This document shows positions 1 to 9,067 of a stretch of DNA of 64,000 bases, one piece after another. Under the pieces are notes generated by a model, which was not told the origin of the DNA, made no database searches, and was given only the letters and a program-made list of their open reading frames with translations. The stretch's first letter is position 1. Every line of letters starts with the position of its first letter. The DNA comes from an uncultured Prevotellaceae bacterium (lineage in GTDB: Bacteria; Bacteroidota; Bacteroidia; Bacteroidales; Bacteroidaceae): assembly GCA_900316285.1 (NCBI GenBank), contig ONCG01000005.1, forward strand, positions 185,156 through 249,155, read 5' to 3'. Position numbers and translations under genes: made by a program.

Positions 1-245
1 AGTCCATTTTGTCCTTTTTGCATCAGAGAGAGAATAATCACGATGAACCAGCGGTCGCTGTGCGAAGCAGTAGGCAAATCGGCGATTTTTGACAGACGTA
101 CAGAAGAAAAAGGAAGCGTAGTACAATCTATAATTAATGAAAAATTACACGGGCAATTATATGGTAATTAATGTTTAAAGAAAGATGTTTAACATGTAAT
201 TACCATGAATCATCCATTAATTGACCATTAATTCCGGCAACCACG
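1..245. other. Non-coding left edge
   Basis: I see no gene here. The first 20 bases carry a GTCCATTTT-like word that recurs at about 1580-1613. The stretch is AT-rich and lies downstream of the minus-strand gene ending at 246. Its only clear structure is the inverted repeat at 161-206, listed separately. Confidence 0.6.
161..206. terminator. Long AT-rich inverted repeat downstream of the first gene
   Basis: ATGGTAATTA at 161-170 is exactly complementary to 197-206. Pairing extends inward to about 175/191 with one bulged base, leaving a loop near 15 bases. It lies just beyond the 3' end of the minus-strand gene. It could end transcription, but there is no strong T-run, so it could instead be a repeat remnant. 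Confidence 0.35.
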
Positions 246-1226
246 TTAGTTCCTGTAATTGTTCAGGAAGGAGATGTTATCGAGGTCGCACTCGTCGTGA
301 GCACGAGCCCAAACAACTTTGGTGGTGTCGGAGAGGGTCAAAGAGACACGGTAGACGCCAAGGAAGACGAAGTTGGAGTCTACGAGATTTTTCATGAAGC
401 AGAGGCGCACTTGATTCTCTTTGATCGCAGTTAAGAATCCTTGCTTATGCATCGCGGCAAGTTGAGCCATCGAGGCGGAATCGGTAGGCCAGTCCTCGGG
501 ATGATAGTACTCGGTGATGGTTGGCATCAAGCTATCGGGATTGCCGTCGTTGTGATAATAAGGGTTATGGTATTCTGGTGACCAAACAACGATATGCTCT
601 TCGTCTGGCACGAACTGATAGTGGCGGCTCTCTGTGGCATCAATGCCGAATAGCGGCAGGAAGTCGTCATAAGAGGCGAAGACCTGACCTTTCTTCAAGA
701 TACGATCATTGTCAGCAGAAGTGTTAGTCGTCGGGCGAAGCAAGAAAAACAGCAAGGCAATAGCGGCGAGAAGAAGGAGCCCTATCCCGGCTGCCCTCAG
801 TAGAGAGGGAGAAGAGACGCCCCCTTCTTTCGCTACCACCCCTGACCCCTCCTTCCCGAAGGAGGGGACAGCAGAAGGTGCCTCCTCGGTCGTGGTGCCT
901 TCTTGCGGACGGGGAGTGAACCCCGTCCCTACATTTGAATTATCGGATTCGGGAGTTTGGGCTGTATCAAGGCTGTCGCAGAAGGCATCGAAGTCGTCAT
1001 AGCCGATGAAGCGGGCCAGCTGGTCGAGGGTGTATCGGCGAGGGGTTACGCCTTCTGAGAGATAGCCCCAGATGCGCTTCAGAGTGGTGGTGCTTATCTT
1101 GGCATGCGTTTGGTCATAGACACTATCCGACAGACAGTCGAAGTCCTTGTTCGTCTGCATTTTCCTACCTGCTTTGCATTCTACGGCTAAACGCAATTGT
1201 TCAATTGCCTGTTCAAGTCCCTCCAT
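246..1226 (-). CDS. Membrane protein with HTH-like N-terminal domain, family not recognised
   Basis: I do not recognise a named family. The N-terminal ~85 residues are helical and charged, with a helix-turn-helix-like stretch (TTLKRIWGYL followed by TLDQLARFIGY). A low-complexity linker follows, then one membrane segment at about residues 145-164 (GIGLLLLAAIALLFFLL) and a ~155-residue C-terminal region that would lie outside the membrane. This could be a membrane-anchored regulator with a cytoplasmic DNA-binding-like domain, which is inference. The open frame extends to a TTG at 1238. I prefer the ATG at 1224-1226, 30 bases after the -7 promoter box at 1256-1263. The linker is encoded by two GC-rich palindromes (846-867 and 907-928) of a kind found elsewhere between genes, so it has probably grown by in-frame repeat insertion. 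Confidence 0.75.
   Translation of the reverse strand: MEGLEQAIEQLRLAVECKAGRKMQTNKDFDCLSDSVYDQTHAKISTTTLKRIWGYLSEGVTPRRYTLDQLARFIGYDDFDAFCDSLDTAQTPESDNSNVGTGFTPRPQEGTTTEEAPSAVPSFGKEGSGVVAKEGGVSSPSLLRAAGIGLLLLAAIALLFFLLRPTTNTSADNDRILKKGQVFASYDDFLPLFGIDATESRHYQFVPDEEHIVVWSPEYHNPYYHNDGNPDSLMPTITEYYHPEDWPTDSASMAQLAAMHKQGFLTAIKENQVRLCFMKNLVDSNFVFLGVYRVSLTLSDTTKVVWARAHDECDLDNISFLNNYRN
846..867. repeat. GC-rich palindrome (family A) inside a coding region
   Basis: CCCCTCCTT and AAGGAGGGG form a perfect 9-base stem around CCCG. The flanks (ACCACCCCTGA on one side, ACAGC on the other) match the intergenic copies at 43662-43690 and 43805-43842. It is translated in frame as part of the linker of the gene ending at 246. 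Confidence 0.8.
907..928. repeat. GC-rich palindrome (family B) inside a coding region
   Basis: GGACGGGG and CCCCGTCC pair around AGTGAA and are followed by CTACAT, the same trailing word seen in the family-B palindromes near 15101 and 14920. It is read in frame in the same linker as the neighbouring family-A copy. Confidence 0.75.
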
Positions 1227-1255
1227 AAATGATAGCAAATTTGAGTATCAGTATG

Positions 1256-1286
1256 CAAAGGTACGAATAAGCGAGCGAAATGCAAA
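1256..1286 (-). promoter_or_regulatory. Bacteroidetes-type promoter in a repeated module
   Basis: On the minus strand, TTTG (1283-1286) is followed after 19 bases by TACCTTTG (1256-1263), matching the Bacteroidetes -33/-7 consensus. The 19-base spacer is almost identical to that of the promoter at 11047-11077. A degenerate second copy, with a -7 box one base short, lies at 1344-1373. Transcription would start near 1250, supporting the ATG at 1226. Confidence 0.8.
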
Positions 1287-1709
1287 GCAAAAATCGAAAT
1301 ATTTTTGCTTTCATTTCCGAGAGAAAGTATCTTCGGCGCTAGCCAAAGTACGAATATGCGAGCGAAATGCAAAATAAAAGATTGCTTTTTTGTTGATTTA
1401 TTATAAAAGAAGCGGATGCTGGCGGACTATAAAAGTCTCTACCTGCATCCGCAACGCTATTTCATAACCGATTGTTTTTTCTATACACGAGGCATCAACG
1501 CCTTTGTGCGCTGTGCCAGTTGTTTTTCTTTTCCGTTTGCAAAGATATAGAAAAGAATGAAAGAGTGTTCAAAAAAGCTTGTCCATTTGCTTGTCCATTT
1601 TGTCCATTTTGATTTGATGGGTGGAAAGGTCCGATGAAATCGGTGTTTTTTGAATCTTTTCTCACACCAGCGACGTGGCACGCCGCGTCACTACATTGGC
1701 TCACAAACG

Positions 1710-1746
1710 AAAAAACCAGCATCCAACCTGGTGTGGTGGATGCTGG
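1710..1746 (-). terminator. Rho-independent terminator of the S46 peptidase gene
   Basis: The arms CCAGCATCCA (1716-1725) and TGGATGCTGG (1737-1746) pair perfectly over 10 bases. On the minus strand the hairpin is followed directly by TTTTTT. It lies about 45 bases past the stop codon of the peptidase gene. Confidence 0.85.
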
Positions 1747-1789
1747 CTATTATGGCTACGAAAGCCGATGATGTGGGTTTCGTAGGTGC

Positions 1790-3904
1790 TTACTTTGCGT
1801 TGATTTCCTTCAGCAGGCGGTCGGCGTGGCCCCACTTGTCCATCATATAGAGAACGAAGCGGATGTCAACACCAATGCAGCGGGCGAGGCGTGTGTCGAA
1901 GTTGATGTCGCTGGAGAGCGAGTCCCAGTTGCCGTCGAAGGCGAGTCCGATGAGCTGTCCCTTACCGTCGAACATCGGCGAGCCGCTGTTGCCGCCCGTG
2001 ATGTCGTTGTTGGTGAGGAAGCAGAGCTGCATCTTGCCCGTGGTCTTGTCGGTGTAAGGTCCGAAGTCGCGTGCAGATAGCAGTTCGTGCATGATGGGTT
2101 CAGCGAAGTACTCCACGTTCTTGTCGGCCTGCTTCATCTTCTCCACGATGGATTCTGCAGTGGTGTAGTAGCCCGACGGCTGACCAGCGAGGTCGTAGCC
2201 ACCCACCTGACCATAGGAGAGGCGCATGGTAAAGTTAGCATCGCTGTAGTGAGGCAGGTCTTCCTCCATGCGCAGCTTGGCAGCGCAGAGATAGCGCTCC
2301 TGTAGGTCAATGCTGTCATAGGTCTGAACGAGGTTGGCTCGCAGTTCACCGAGACTCTCGATGAGGTCGATGCCGAATTTCACGCCCGGATCCTTGGCGT
2401 AGCTCTTCTTGTTGATGTAGAGTTTGCGACCCTTCTTCATGATCTGCGACTTCTTGTAGAGGAAGTCCACATAAGCCGTGTAGTTGTCGTGGAACTTGTT
2501 GTGGATGGTGTTGTAGAAGTCAGGCAGATAGCGTGCGTCGACATGCTCCTTGTAGTTCTTCAGCAGGGCGGCAAATACCTCGCGGTCGAGGGCCTCGTCC
2601 CATGCGTCGCTGTTGTCCTCAAATTCTATGTACTGCTTCTTGGGCTTTGCCTCGGGACCCTTCACTTCCATACCGCGACTCAGACGCATCGCACGCGTGC
2701 AGAACTCATTGGTGTTGCCGAACGTCTCCACCCAATACATGAAGGCACGGCGGTCCTGCAGACGGTTGGCATACATGCGAGCCATATCGTCGAAGTTCAG
2801 CTTGTCCTGCAGATAACCCGTCGAATCCTGCCACTGGCGGATGCGTGCCTCGTATTCCTGCTTCTGGGTGATAATGCCGATGGAATCGATACATTTGTTC
2901 ATGCCGATGGAGTTCTTCCAGTAGTTCGACGACTGAGCGTACTTCGAGTCGTACTTAATGCGTACGGCCTCGTCGGCACGCATGTGGCGAATCATGATGT
3001 CCTGCTTCACACCACGCACCTGAGCGCGGGTGGCGTTGTCGGCATCGCGCATCTCACGGATACCATAGCTCGAGAGATAACGCTCGGTGGAGCCAGGATA
3101 GCCGATGGTCATTGCGAAATCACCATCCTTATAGCCTTGCATGCTCACCTGTGCCCAACGCTTCGGGTGGTAGGGCACGTTGTTCTTCGAGTAGGCAGCT
3201 GGACCGTTGGTCTTCGGGTCGGCATAGATGCGGAATACGGAGAAGTCGCAGGTCTGGCGCGGCCACATCCAGTTATCGGTCTCACCGCCAAACTTACCCA
3301 TCGACTTGGGCACAGCGAATACCAGACGAATATCGGTGAAGTCCTGATAGGTGGTCGCATAGAAGCGGTTGCCCTCGTAGAAGGGTTTTACTTCCAGGCG
3401 CAGTGTGCTATCCTGTGCCTTCACGTCCTGCGACATCGCGTTTTCCAGCGAGTCGATAAGCATTTCCTGCTCGTCGACGGTCATCTGCTCGAAGCCGAGC
3501 TTCATCACTTGGTCTGTGATGTCCTTCTGCTCAATCATGAACGAAATGAACATGTCGGGATTGGGCAGTTCCTCCTCGTATGAATTGGAGATGAAGCCAT
3601 TGAGCATGTAGTCGTGCTCCACGGTGGAGTGGGAGCGGATGGCTTCGAAACCGCAGTGGTGGTTGGTGAACACCAAGCCGTTGGGCGAGACGACGACGCC
3701 CGAGCAGTAACCTGAGAAGTTTACGCAGGCAGCCTTCAGCGACGTCGGACCGTAGTACAGGTCGTTGTATGTCATCTCGAAGCCTTCTGCCTGCATCTGC
3801 TCATAGACAGCCTGCGGCAGGTTGTAAATGGTCCACATGCCCTCGTCGGCATGCGCGGTGCCCAAGCCTAGGAGGGCGATGAGCGAAAGAATTGTTTTCT
3901 TCAT
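1790..3904 (-). CDS. dpp7: S46 family dipeptidyl peptidase, DPP7 type
   Basis: A periplasmic serine exopeptidase that removes dipeptides from peptide N-termini. The 704-residue length suits family S46. It starts with a signal peptide (MKKTILSLIALLGLGTAHA). The chymotrypsin-like triad is visible: His in TNHHCG near residue 83, Asp near 222-227 in TCDFSVFRIYAD, and Ser in GGNSGSP near residue 640. In characterised S46 enzymes the residue 18 positions after the catalytic Ser sets specificity: Arg in DPP11 (acidic P1) and Gly in DPP7 (hydrophobic P1). Here that residue is Gly (LAFDGNW), so I call DPP7 type. It is last in a minus-strand series, with its own terminator at 1710-1746, and is separated from the upstream CotH gene by a 9-base G-rich array. 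Confidence 0.9.
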   Translation of the reverse strand: MKKTILSLIALLGLGTAHADEGMWTIYNLPQAVYEQMQAEGFEMTYNDLYYGPTSLKAACVNFSGYCSGVVVSPNGLVFTNHHCGFEAIRSHSTVEHDYMLNGFISNSYEEELPNPDMFISFMIEQKDITDQVMKLGFEQMTVDEQEMLIDSLENAMSQDVKAQDSTLRLEVKPFYEGNRFYATTYQDFTDIRLVFAVPKSMGKFGGETDNWMWPRQTCDFSVFRIYADPKTNGPAAYSKNNVPYHPKRWAQVSMQGYKDGDFAMTIGYPGSTERYLSSYGIREMRDADNATRAQVRGVKQDIMIRHMRADEAVRIKYDSKYAQSSNYWKNSIGMNKCIDSIGIITQKQEYEARIRQWQDSTGYLQDKLNFDDMARMYANRLQDRRAFMYWVETFGNTNEFCTRAMRLSRGMEVKGPEAKPKKQYIEFEDNSDAWDEALDREVFAALLKNYKEHVDARYLPDFYNTIHNKFHDNYTAYVDFLYKKSQIMKKGRKLYINKKSYAKDPGVKFGIDLIESLGELRANLVQTYDSIDLQERYLCAAKLRMEEDLPHYSDANFTMRLSYGQVGGYDLAGQPSGYYTTAESIVEKMKQADKNVEYFAEPIMHELLSARDFGPYTDKTTGKMQLCFLTNNDITGGNSGSPMFDGKGQLIGLAFDGNWDSLSSDINFDTRLARCIGVDIRFVLYMMDKWGHADRLLKEINAK

Positions 3905-3939
3905 AGTTGTTGTTATTTTTTTTGAGTTTTAAATTATTC

Positions 3940-3998
3940 TAGGGTTGTTAGGGAAATTAGGGGGATTAGGGAAATTAGGGGGATTAGGGGGTAGGGTG
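3940..3998. repeat. 9-base TAGGGNNNT tandem array
   Basis: About six units of a 9-base repeat (TAGGGAAAT, TAGGGGGAT and variants) lie between the CotH gene stop and the peptidase gene start. The G-rich strand is the plus strand. The same unit recurs at 9068-9124, and in the opposite orientation at 9701-9748, around the four-helix-bundle gene. Confidence 0.9.
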
Positions 3999-4002
3999 AC
4001 GG

Positions 4003-7000
4003 TTACCGCTTGTGTATGAATTTGCAAGTTGTGATGTGGCCGTTACCATCGGAGAGGCGGGCAATGTAGCAACCGACGGCCAGTCCGTCGAGCGACAGTT
4101 CGGCATAGCCGCTGCTCAAGTCGATGGGCTGCACGTCAACCGATTGGCCTGCTGTGTTGTAGATGCTGATGGATGCTGCAGGAATAGGCGTGCTGCTACG
4201 AACCACCAAGCGACCGGCGACATAGCGGAGGAGGATGTCGGCCGTGTTGTCAGCCGTCAAATCGCTGATACCATCTATATCAGGCTGGCTGACGTTGATG
4301 GCATAGCTGCCGATGATGTTCGGCTTGTCGATAGTCGGCACGTTCATGGTGAAGACGTCGCTGCTGCCGTCGGGATAGCGGCCAACGGTCTCATCGCTGT
4401 TCATCGCCGTGTAGGAAATGCGGTCGCTCCAGCTCTCATCGGCAGCCGTCAGCAGTACGTCGCCCCCTTCGGCAGCCAACTTGAAGGTAGCATGTAGCTG
4501 AGAAAGAGGATCGAGGTTATCGCACCACACAACCAGGAATCCGTGAGCCGGAATGACGGTAGACACGCCGTCGGTCTTCTCAATCTGATACTTGTTGGGT
4601 TTCTTCATGTTGTCGCTGAGATACATGCCTTCAACGTCGATATCGGCATCGGTGGTGTTGTAGAGCTCTATCCAGTCGTTGCGCTTGAAGAAGTCGTTGA
4701 CGAAGATGCCGTTGGCAGCGCTTACCTCGTTGATTCGGACGGGAGTGATGCCATTCTTGCTGAGTTCCTCTTCGGTGAGCGGGGTGAAGGTGGCGACGAG
4801 TGTGTTACTGCCTTCGGGCAGGGAGATCTCAGCTTCGGTGCTGAAGATGGTGTTGTTCCGCTTCCATCCTGCAAAGCGATAGCCGGCTGGCGCTTCTGCT
4901 CGCAACAGGACAGGGGCAAACAGCTGACCTTGGAAGTCGGCGTAGGGCACATTGATTCCGTTCACATAGAGGCGGGCACCCTCGGTGTCGGCTTTCAGGC
5001 TGACGGTTTGTGCGGTGACGTTGCTGAGTTTCGCGTAGGAGAAATTCTTCAGATGACCAGTCATCTTCGCGGAACGTCCTTTCAGCTTATTCTTAATCGT
5101 GGTGGCAGAACGATCGGGGTCGTGGCCATCGTTGATGCCCTGTTGCTTCATCAGCTGGCACATGGCTTTCACGTCGTTCAACAACTCATCGACAATCTTT
5201 CCTGAGCGGGTCGGCTCGAACACACTTCCTGCTACGATGCAGAACGTGTCGATGAACCGACGGCGGAACTCATCGTGTCCCATTAGGTTGAGGAAGAGAT
5301 TGACGATAGCCTTGTTCCAGTTGCTCTCGCCTTTCACGGTGTTGGCGGTTTTGAATTCCAGGAAATAAGAGAACGGGTCGTCGTTGTGCGTGTTGAAGTT
5401 GCGCAGGGCGAAGGCGTAGTCCAAGTCGAAACTGACAAAGCGATAGCGTCCGTCGTGCTGGCTACGATAAGCCTTCATGTTGTTGTTGGGCCAGTCGTCG
5501 TTGTCGAGGAACATGGTGACGGCCATGTAGTTCATGAACTCGTCGATGTCGAGCATGGTCTTCAGTTCGTCGTAGTTGCCGTCGTTGTTGATGTTTCGGG
5601 CCAAATCAAAGATGACGTTCAGGACGGAGTCGGAACCGTTCTTCATGACCATATTCTCGAAGGCATCCAATTCTTCGTCGTCATAGCCCCAGTTGGCATA
5701 GGCGAAGCTGTCGTTGTTGGGCTCACGCAAATTGAACACGCCGCGCAGCTCACCGTTTACATATTCTATGACGGGTTGGTACGACTGCACGTCGAGGTCG
5801 ATGCCCGAGCGCTGGATAATCGTCTCTAAGGCCGGATCCATAAAGCGTGCATTGTGTACCCAGATGTCGTTGCCGCCGTTGCGCAGGAGGATGGTCTTGT
5901 TACGGGTGTAGGGCTTCTGCGGGAAGAATGAATAGTCGAAGCGGTTTTGGCCGTCGAACACCTTGCTCGCCTTCAACTTGAAAGAACGGAAGCGCTGCGA
6001 ACGCGTCCAACCGCCCGATACCTTGATATTTGCATCCTGGTTGAATAGCATCTTACCTTCTGGAGTGAGGTAGCTGAAGTTTACGGGTCGGTCCCACGGC
6101 TGGTTATAGTTGCGTGGCCAGTCCTGTCCGTTGCCCGTCTTGCCATTGGTGCCGTCGCCGTCGCAATCGAGACCAATCTTCGGGTCGGTGAAATACTTCT
6201 TGTCGCCCACGATGGACACGACGGGAAGCGTGTACTTATTGCTGGTCTGAATGTAGCTGCGTGTGACGGGAGGGCTGGGTAGGAATCCGTCCTGATACAG
6301 GCGGAAGGTGTAGTTAGTGGTTTTGTTGACCGTGAACTTTCCGTCGGCACTCTTCTGAGTATGATCGGCGTAGGGGTCGTCGCCCGTATAAAGCTTCCAC
6401 GATACGTCGTCGAAATAGAAGTTGTTCTCCTGTCGGTCACCGTTCAGGTTGAAAGCGATGGTCTGCATGTCTTCCACCGTCTCCTGGCCTCCCCACCAAC
6501 CTCCGCCTTGCTTACCAACCTGGTCGTCGGTGATGGTTCCCTCGTAGACAATCTCCTTCCACTCGGTAGTGACATCGTAGCTGCCATCGAGGATGCTCCA
6601 ATAAATATAGTTGTGGGGTGTGGTATGCGTCTGGGCTGTGATGTGGGCTTTCTTGTCGGCACGCACCTTCATGCTGAACCGGTATTTCTGACCTGAGCGC
6701 CAGATGTGGTCGGGTGTGTAGACGAACAGCTGGGCATCGTAGTCGTTCTGGGGGTTGGCGATAGCATGTACGCGGATGCCCCTGCTGCCGTTGTAGCCCA
6801 CGCCATCGACGATGCGTTCCACGTCGCTGCTACCGTTGGCATCGCGGCTGATGAGGCTGCTGGCGTCGCTGCCCTCGCAGTCGCCGTTTCTGACAAATTC
6901 CTTCCAGAGACTGGCCCCCTCACCGTTTGCATTTGGTGCTGAAGGAAGGCTGCCGTCGGTGGTATACATCAGCGTTGCACCCTCTGGAATGTCAACGTTC

Positions 7001-7563
7001 AGCTGGAATGAACCTGTGAACAGTTTGCTATCGACGCTGACGACAGGCTTCGGCAGGCGTTGTGTGGCGAAGGTGGCGGTAGCATTGCTAGCACCCGGTG
7101 TAGGAGTAGACGTCCATCCCCATTCATCTTTACCGTCGGCTGTGCGGGCGTAGGCGGTGCGACTCATCGCTTCCGGATAGCTTACGCTTGCGATGAGCGT
7201 TCCACTCTTATCGCTCAAGCAGATAACGCCTCCGTCGCAATCCAGCTTGAAGGGAGCCTGATTGCTTTTGATGTCGTCGGAACCCAGCCATACCACCAAG
7301 AATCCTTTGGCAGGAATCGTGCCGATATCGTTGGGCATCTGCCAACGAGTCAGGTTTGAAGGGTCGTTGCTCAGATAGTAACGGGCGAGGTTGATAGCCT
7401 GGTCAGAAGGGTTGTAGAGTTCTATCCAACTATCGAAATTGATGGCGGGACTCATCACGGAGCCCGTATTCGATGCCATTACCTCATTGATGACAATCGT
7501 CGTAGCGGCACGCACGGTTGTCAAGGTCAGAGTGGCCAACAAACCAACGATAAGTTTCTTCAT
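4003..7563 (-). CDS. Secreted CotH-kinase/lamin-tail multidomain protein
   Basis: A 1186-residue secreted, probably surface protein. Order: signal peptide; lamin-tail domain (~20-150, INEVMASNTG, WIELYNPSDQAINL); the first half of a chitobiase C-terminal-type domain (MYTTDGSLPS); a carbohydrate-binding-like module (~220-400) that appears inserted into it; its second half (YTFRLYQDGFLPS); a CotH kinase-like domain (~455-830) with the signatures GELRGVFNLRE and SFDLDYAF; an InlB-like repeat (~870-935); a second lamin-tail domain (INEVSAANG, WIELYNTTDADIDV); and a C-terminal beta domain ending CKFIHKR that resembles a type IX secretion sorting domain. CotH proteins elsewhere phosphorylate partner proteins; the substrate here is unknown. 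The flippase gene lies 10 bases upstream, so the two are probably cotranscribed. The inserted module is also found in the protein at 38338-42069. Confidence 0.85.
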   Translation of the reverse strand: MKKLIVGLLATLTLTTVRAATTIVINEVMASNTGSVMSPAINFDSWIELYNPSDQAINLARYYLSNDPSNLTRWQMPNDIGTIPAKGFLVVWLGSDDIKSNQAPFKLDCDGGVICLSDKSGTLIASVSYPEAMSRTAYARTADGKDEWGWTSTPTPGASNATATFATQRLPKPVVSVDSKLFTGSFQLNVDIPEGATLMYTTDGSLPSAPNANGEGASLWKEFVRNGDCEGSDASSLISRDANGSSDVERIVDGVGYNGSRGIRVHAIANPQNDYDAQLFVYTPDHIWRSGQKYRFSMKVRADKKAHITAQTHTTPHNYIYWSILDGSYDVTTEWKEIVYEGTITDDQVGKQGGGWWGGQETVEDMQTIAFNLNGDRQENNFYFDDVSWKLYTGDDPYADHTQKSADGKFTVNKTTNYTFRLYQDGFLPSPPVTRSYIQTSNKYTLPVVSIVGDKKYFTDPKIGLDCDGDGTNGKTGNGQDWPRNYNQPWDRPVNFSYLTPEGKMLFNQDANIKVSGGWTRSQRFRSFKLKASKVFDGQNRFDYSFFPQKPYTRNKTILLRNGGNDIWVHNARFMDPALETIIQRSGIDLDVQSYQPVIEYVNGELRGVFNLREPNNDSFAYANWGYDDEELDAFENMVMKNGSDSVLNVIFDLARNINNDGNYDELKTMLDIDEFMNYMAVTMFLDNDDWPNNNMKAYRSQHDGRYRFVSFDLDYAFALRNFNTHNDDPFSYFLEFKTANTVKGESNWNKAIVNLFLNLMGHDEFRRRFIDTFCIVAGSVFEPTRSGKIVDELLNDVKAMCQLMKQQGINDGHDPDRSATTIKNKLKGRSAKMTGHLKNFSYAKLSNVTAQTVSLKADTEGARLYVNGINVPYADFQGQLFAPVLLRAEAPAGYRFAGWKRNNTIFSTEAEISLPEGSNTLVATFTPLTEEELSKNGITPVRINEVSAANGIFVNDFFKRNDWIELYNTTDADIDVEGMYLSDNMKKPNKYQIEKTDGVSTVIPAHGFLVVWCDNLDPLSQLHATFKLAAEGGDVLLTAADESWSDRISYTAMNSDETVGRYPDGSSDVFTMNVPTIDKPNIIGSYAINVSQPDIDGISDLTADNTADILLRYVAGRLVVRSSTPIPAASISIYNTAGQSVDVQPIDLSSGYAELSLDGLAVGCYIARLSDGNGHITTCKFIHKR

Positions 7564-7573
7564 TCTAGTCTAG

Positions 7574-9067
7574 TTATTTTTTGAATTTCTTTCCGATAAT
7601 GGGGAGGCTGCTGAGCGGCAGGTCGCGCTTGATGATGACGGCCACGAAAAGGAGGATGAAAAGCGTGTTGATTGCGAGCGAGAGCCAAAGAGGAAAACTT
7701 CCCCTCGCTATTGTCATCACGACGAAGGCCATGATCGCCAGCCATGTATAGAGGGCCATATCGCCCAACGGATATTTGATGGGGTAGTACTTCTGCCCTA
7801 TGAAGTAGGAGATGACCATCGACACGCCATATGCTGCAAAGCCCGCCCACGCGCAAGCCATGTAGCTGAAACGCGGGATAAACAGGATGTCGACGACGAT
7901 GAGCACGACGGCGCCGATGCCTGAGAAATAGGCTCCCCAAATGGTGCGGTCCGTCAGCTTATACCAGAACGATAGGTTGAAGAACACGCCAAACATGATT
8001 TCGGCCGCCATCACGATGGGTACGATGCGCAGGCCTTCCCAGTAGCTGCTGCCAATCAGGTAGCGCAGCACGTCAAGGTAGCCAATAACCACGAGGAATG
8101 CCAGCAACGTGAAGATGAGGTAATACTTCATGGCTTGGGCGTAGGTCTCCTTATTGTCCTTGTCCTTACTCTTGCCGAACACAAACGGCTCGTAGGCATA
8201 GCGGAACGCCTGTGTAATCATCACCATGATCATCGCAATCTTGATGCAAGCACCATAGATACCGAGCTCGGTGTGAGCCTCCTCAGTCGAGCCGTCGTAG
8301 AAGTAGGGGAACAGAATCTGCGAGGCGGCTTGGTTGAGCTGTCCGGCCAAACCCATCACGAGCAGCGGCCAGGCGTAGCTGAGCATGCGCTTGCAGGCTG
8401 CGCGGTCGAAGCCGAAGCGGATGCCCTGCAGTTCCTTCCAGAGCAGCAGCATTTTCACGAATGAGCAGAAGATGTTGATGTAGAACACCCACACCACCTC
8501 CAGCGTGAACTGTGAGTCGTAGATGCCGAAGGGATTCCATTCCAGCGCGGGCAGCACAATGAGGTAGAGAAGGTTCAGCACGATGTTCAACGCGATGTTG
8601 AAGATCTGAATCGATGCGAACTTCACGGGCTTATGCAGGTAGCGCAGATAGGCCATCGGAATGGCGACGAAGGCATCGATGTCTACAGTGATGAACATCA
8701 CCCAGACGTACTCCGGATGGTCGCCGTAGCCCATCAGATTGGCCAGCGGCTGCAGGAATACGCTCACAACGGCGGCAAACACCAGCGATGTTGTGGCGAC
8801 CATGCGAAGCGTGGTGGAATAGACGCGCTCGGGATTCTCGCCTTCCTTGCTCATGAAACGGAAGAAGGTGGTCTCCATGCCGTAGGTGAGCAGGATGATG
8901 AGCAGCGACACATAGGCATAGACGTTGGTGATGATGCCATATTGTCCGCCTGACGCCGCAAACCGCTTCGTCTGGATGGGCACCAGGAAGTAGTTGATGA
9001 AGCGCGCCACGATGCTCGAGAGGCCATAGATGGCGGTATCTTTGAGGAGTGATTTAAGATTGGCCAT
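7574..9067 (-). CDS. Oligosaccharide flippase (polysaccharide biosynthesis/MATE-like)
   Basis: A 497-residue, strongly hydrophobic membrane protein with about 14 predicted transmembrane segments. The N-terminus (LLKDTAIYGLSSIVARFINY) is typical of Wzx-type polysaccharide or lipid-linked oligosaccharide flippases of the MOP superfamily. It would move a lipid-linked glycan across the inner membrane for capsule, O-antigen or surface glycan assembly. No glycosyltransferase is nearby, so the substrate cannot be told. The start codon overlaps the end of the upstream four-helix-bundle gene by 14 bases, and the 5' side runs directly into a 9-base TTAGGG-like array. Confidence 0.88.
   Translation of the reverse strand: MANLKSLLKDTAIYGLSSIVARFINYFLVPIQTKRFAASGGQYGIITNVYAYVSLLIILLTYGMETTFFRFMSKEGENPERVYSTTLRMVATTSLVFAAVVSVFLQPLANLMGYGDHPEYVWVMFITVDIDAFVAIPMAYLRYLHKPVKFASIQIFNIALNIVLNLLYLIVLPALEWNPFGIYDSQFTLEVVWVFYINIFCSFVKMLLLWKELQGIRFGFDRAACKRMLSYAWPLLVMGLAGQLNQAASQILFPYFYDGSTEEAHTELGIYGACIKIAMIMVMITQAFRYAYEPFVFGKSKDKDNKETYAQAMKYYLIFTLLAFLVVIGYLDVLRYLIGSSYWEGLRIVPIVMAAEIMFGVFFNLSFWYKLTDRTIWGAYFSGIGAVVLIVVDILFIPRFSYMACAWAGFAAYGVSMVISYFIGQKYYPIKYPLGDMALYTWLAIMAFVVMTIARGSFPLWLSLAINTLFILLFVAVIIKRDLPLSSLPIIGKKFKK

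Larger units (their letters stand above)
1239..1789. other. Intergenic region with promoter module and small repeats
   Basis: No gene is supported. From left to right it holds the promoter module (1256-1378), a hairpin with arms GCGGATGC at 1412-1419 and GCATCCGC at 1445-1452, three close GTCCATTT-type words at about 1578-1613, an imperfect family-B palindrome at about 1670-1696, and the peptidase terminator at 1710-1746. Short open frames crossing these repeats have no recognisable content. Confidence 0.65.

Noticed and set aside
1147-1377. Short open frame across the promoter module
   Set aside because: It overlaps the start of the real gene and the repeated promoter module; its codons are simply the repeat.
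1481-1722. Two short minus-strand open frames
   Set aside because: They translate GTCCATTTT repeats and a palindrome (KWTKWT-type peptides) and cover the peptidase terminator side.
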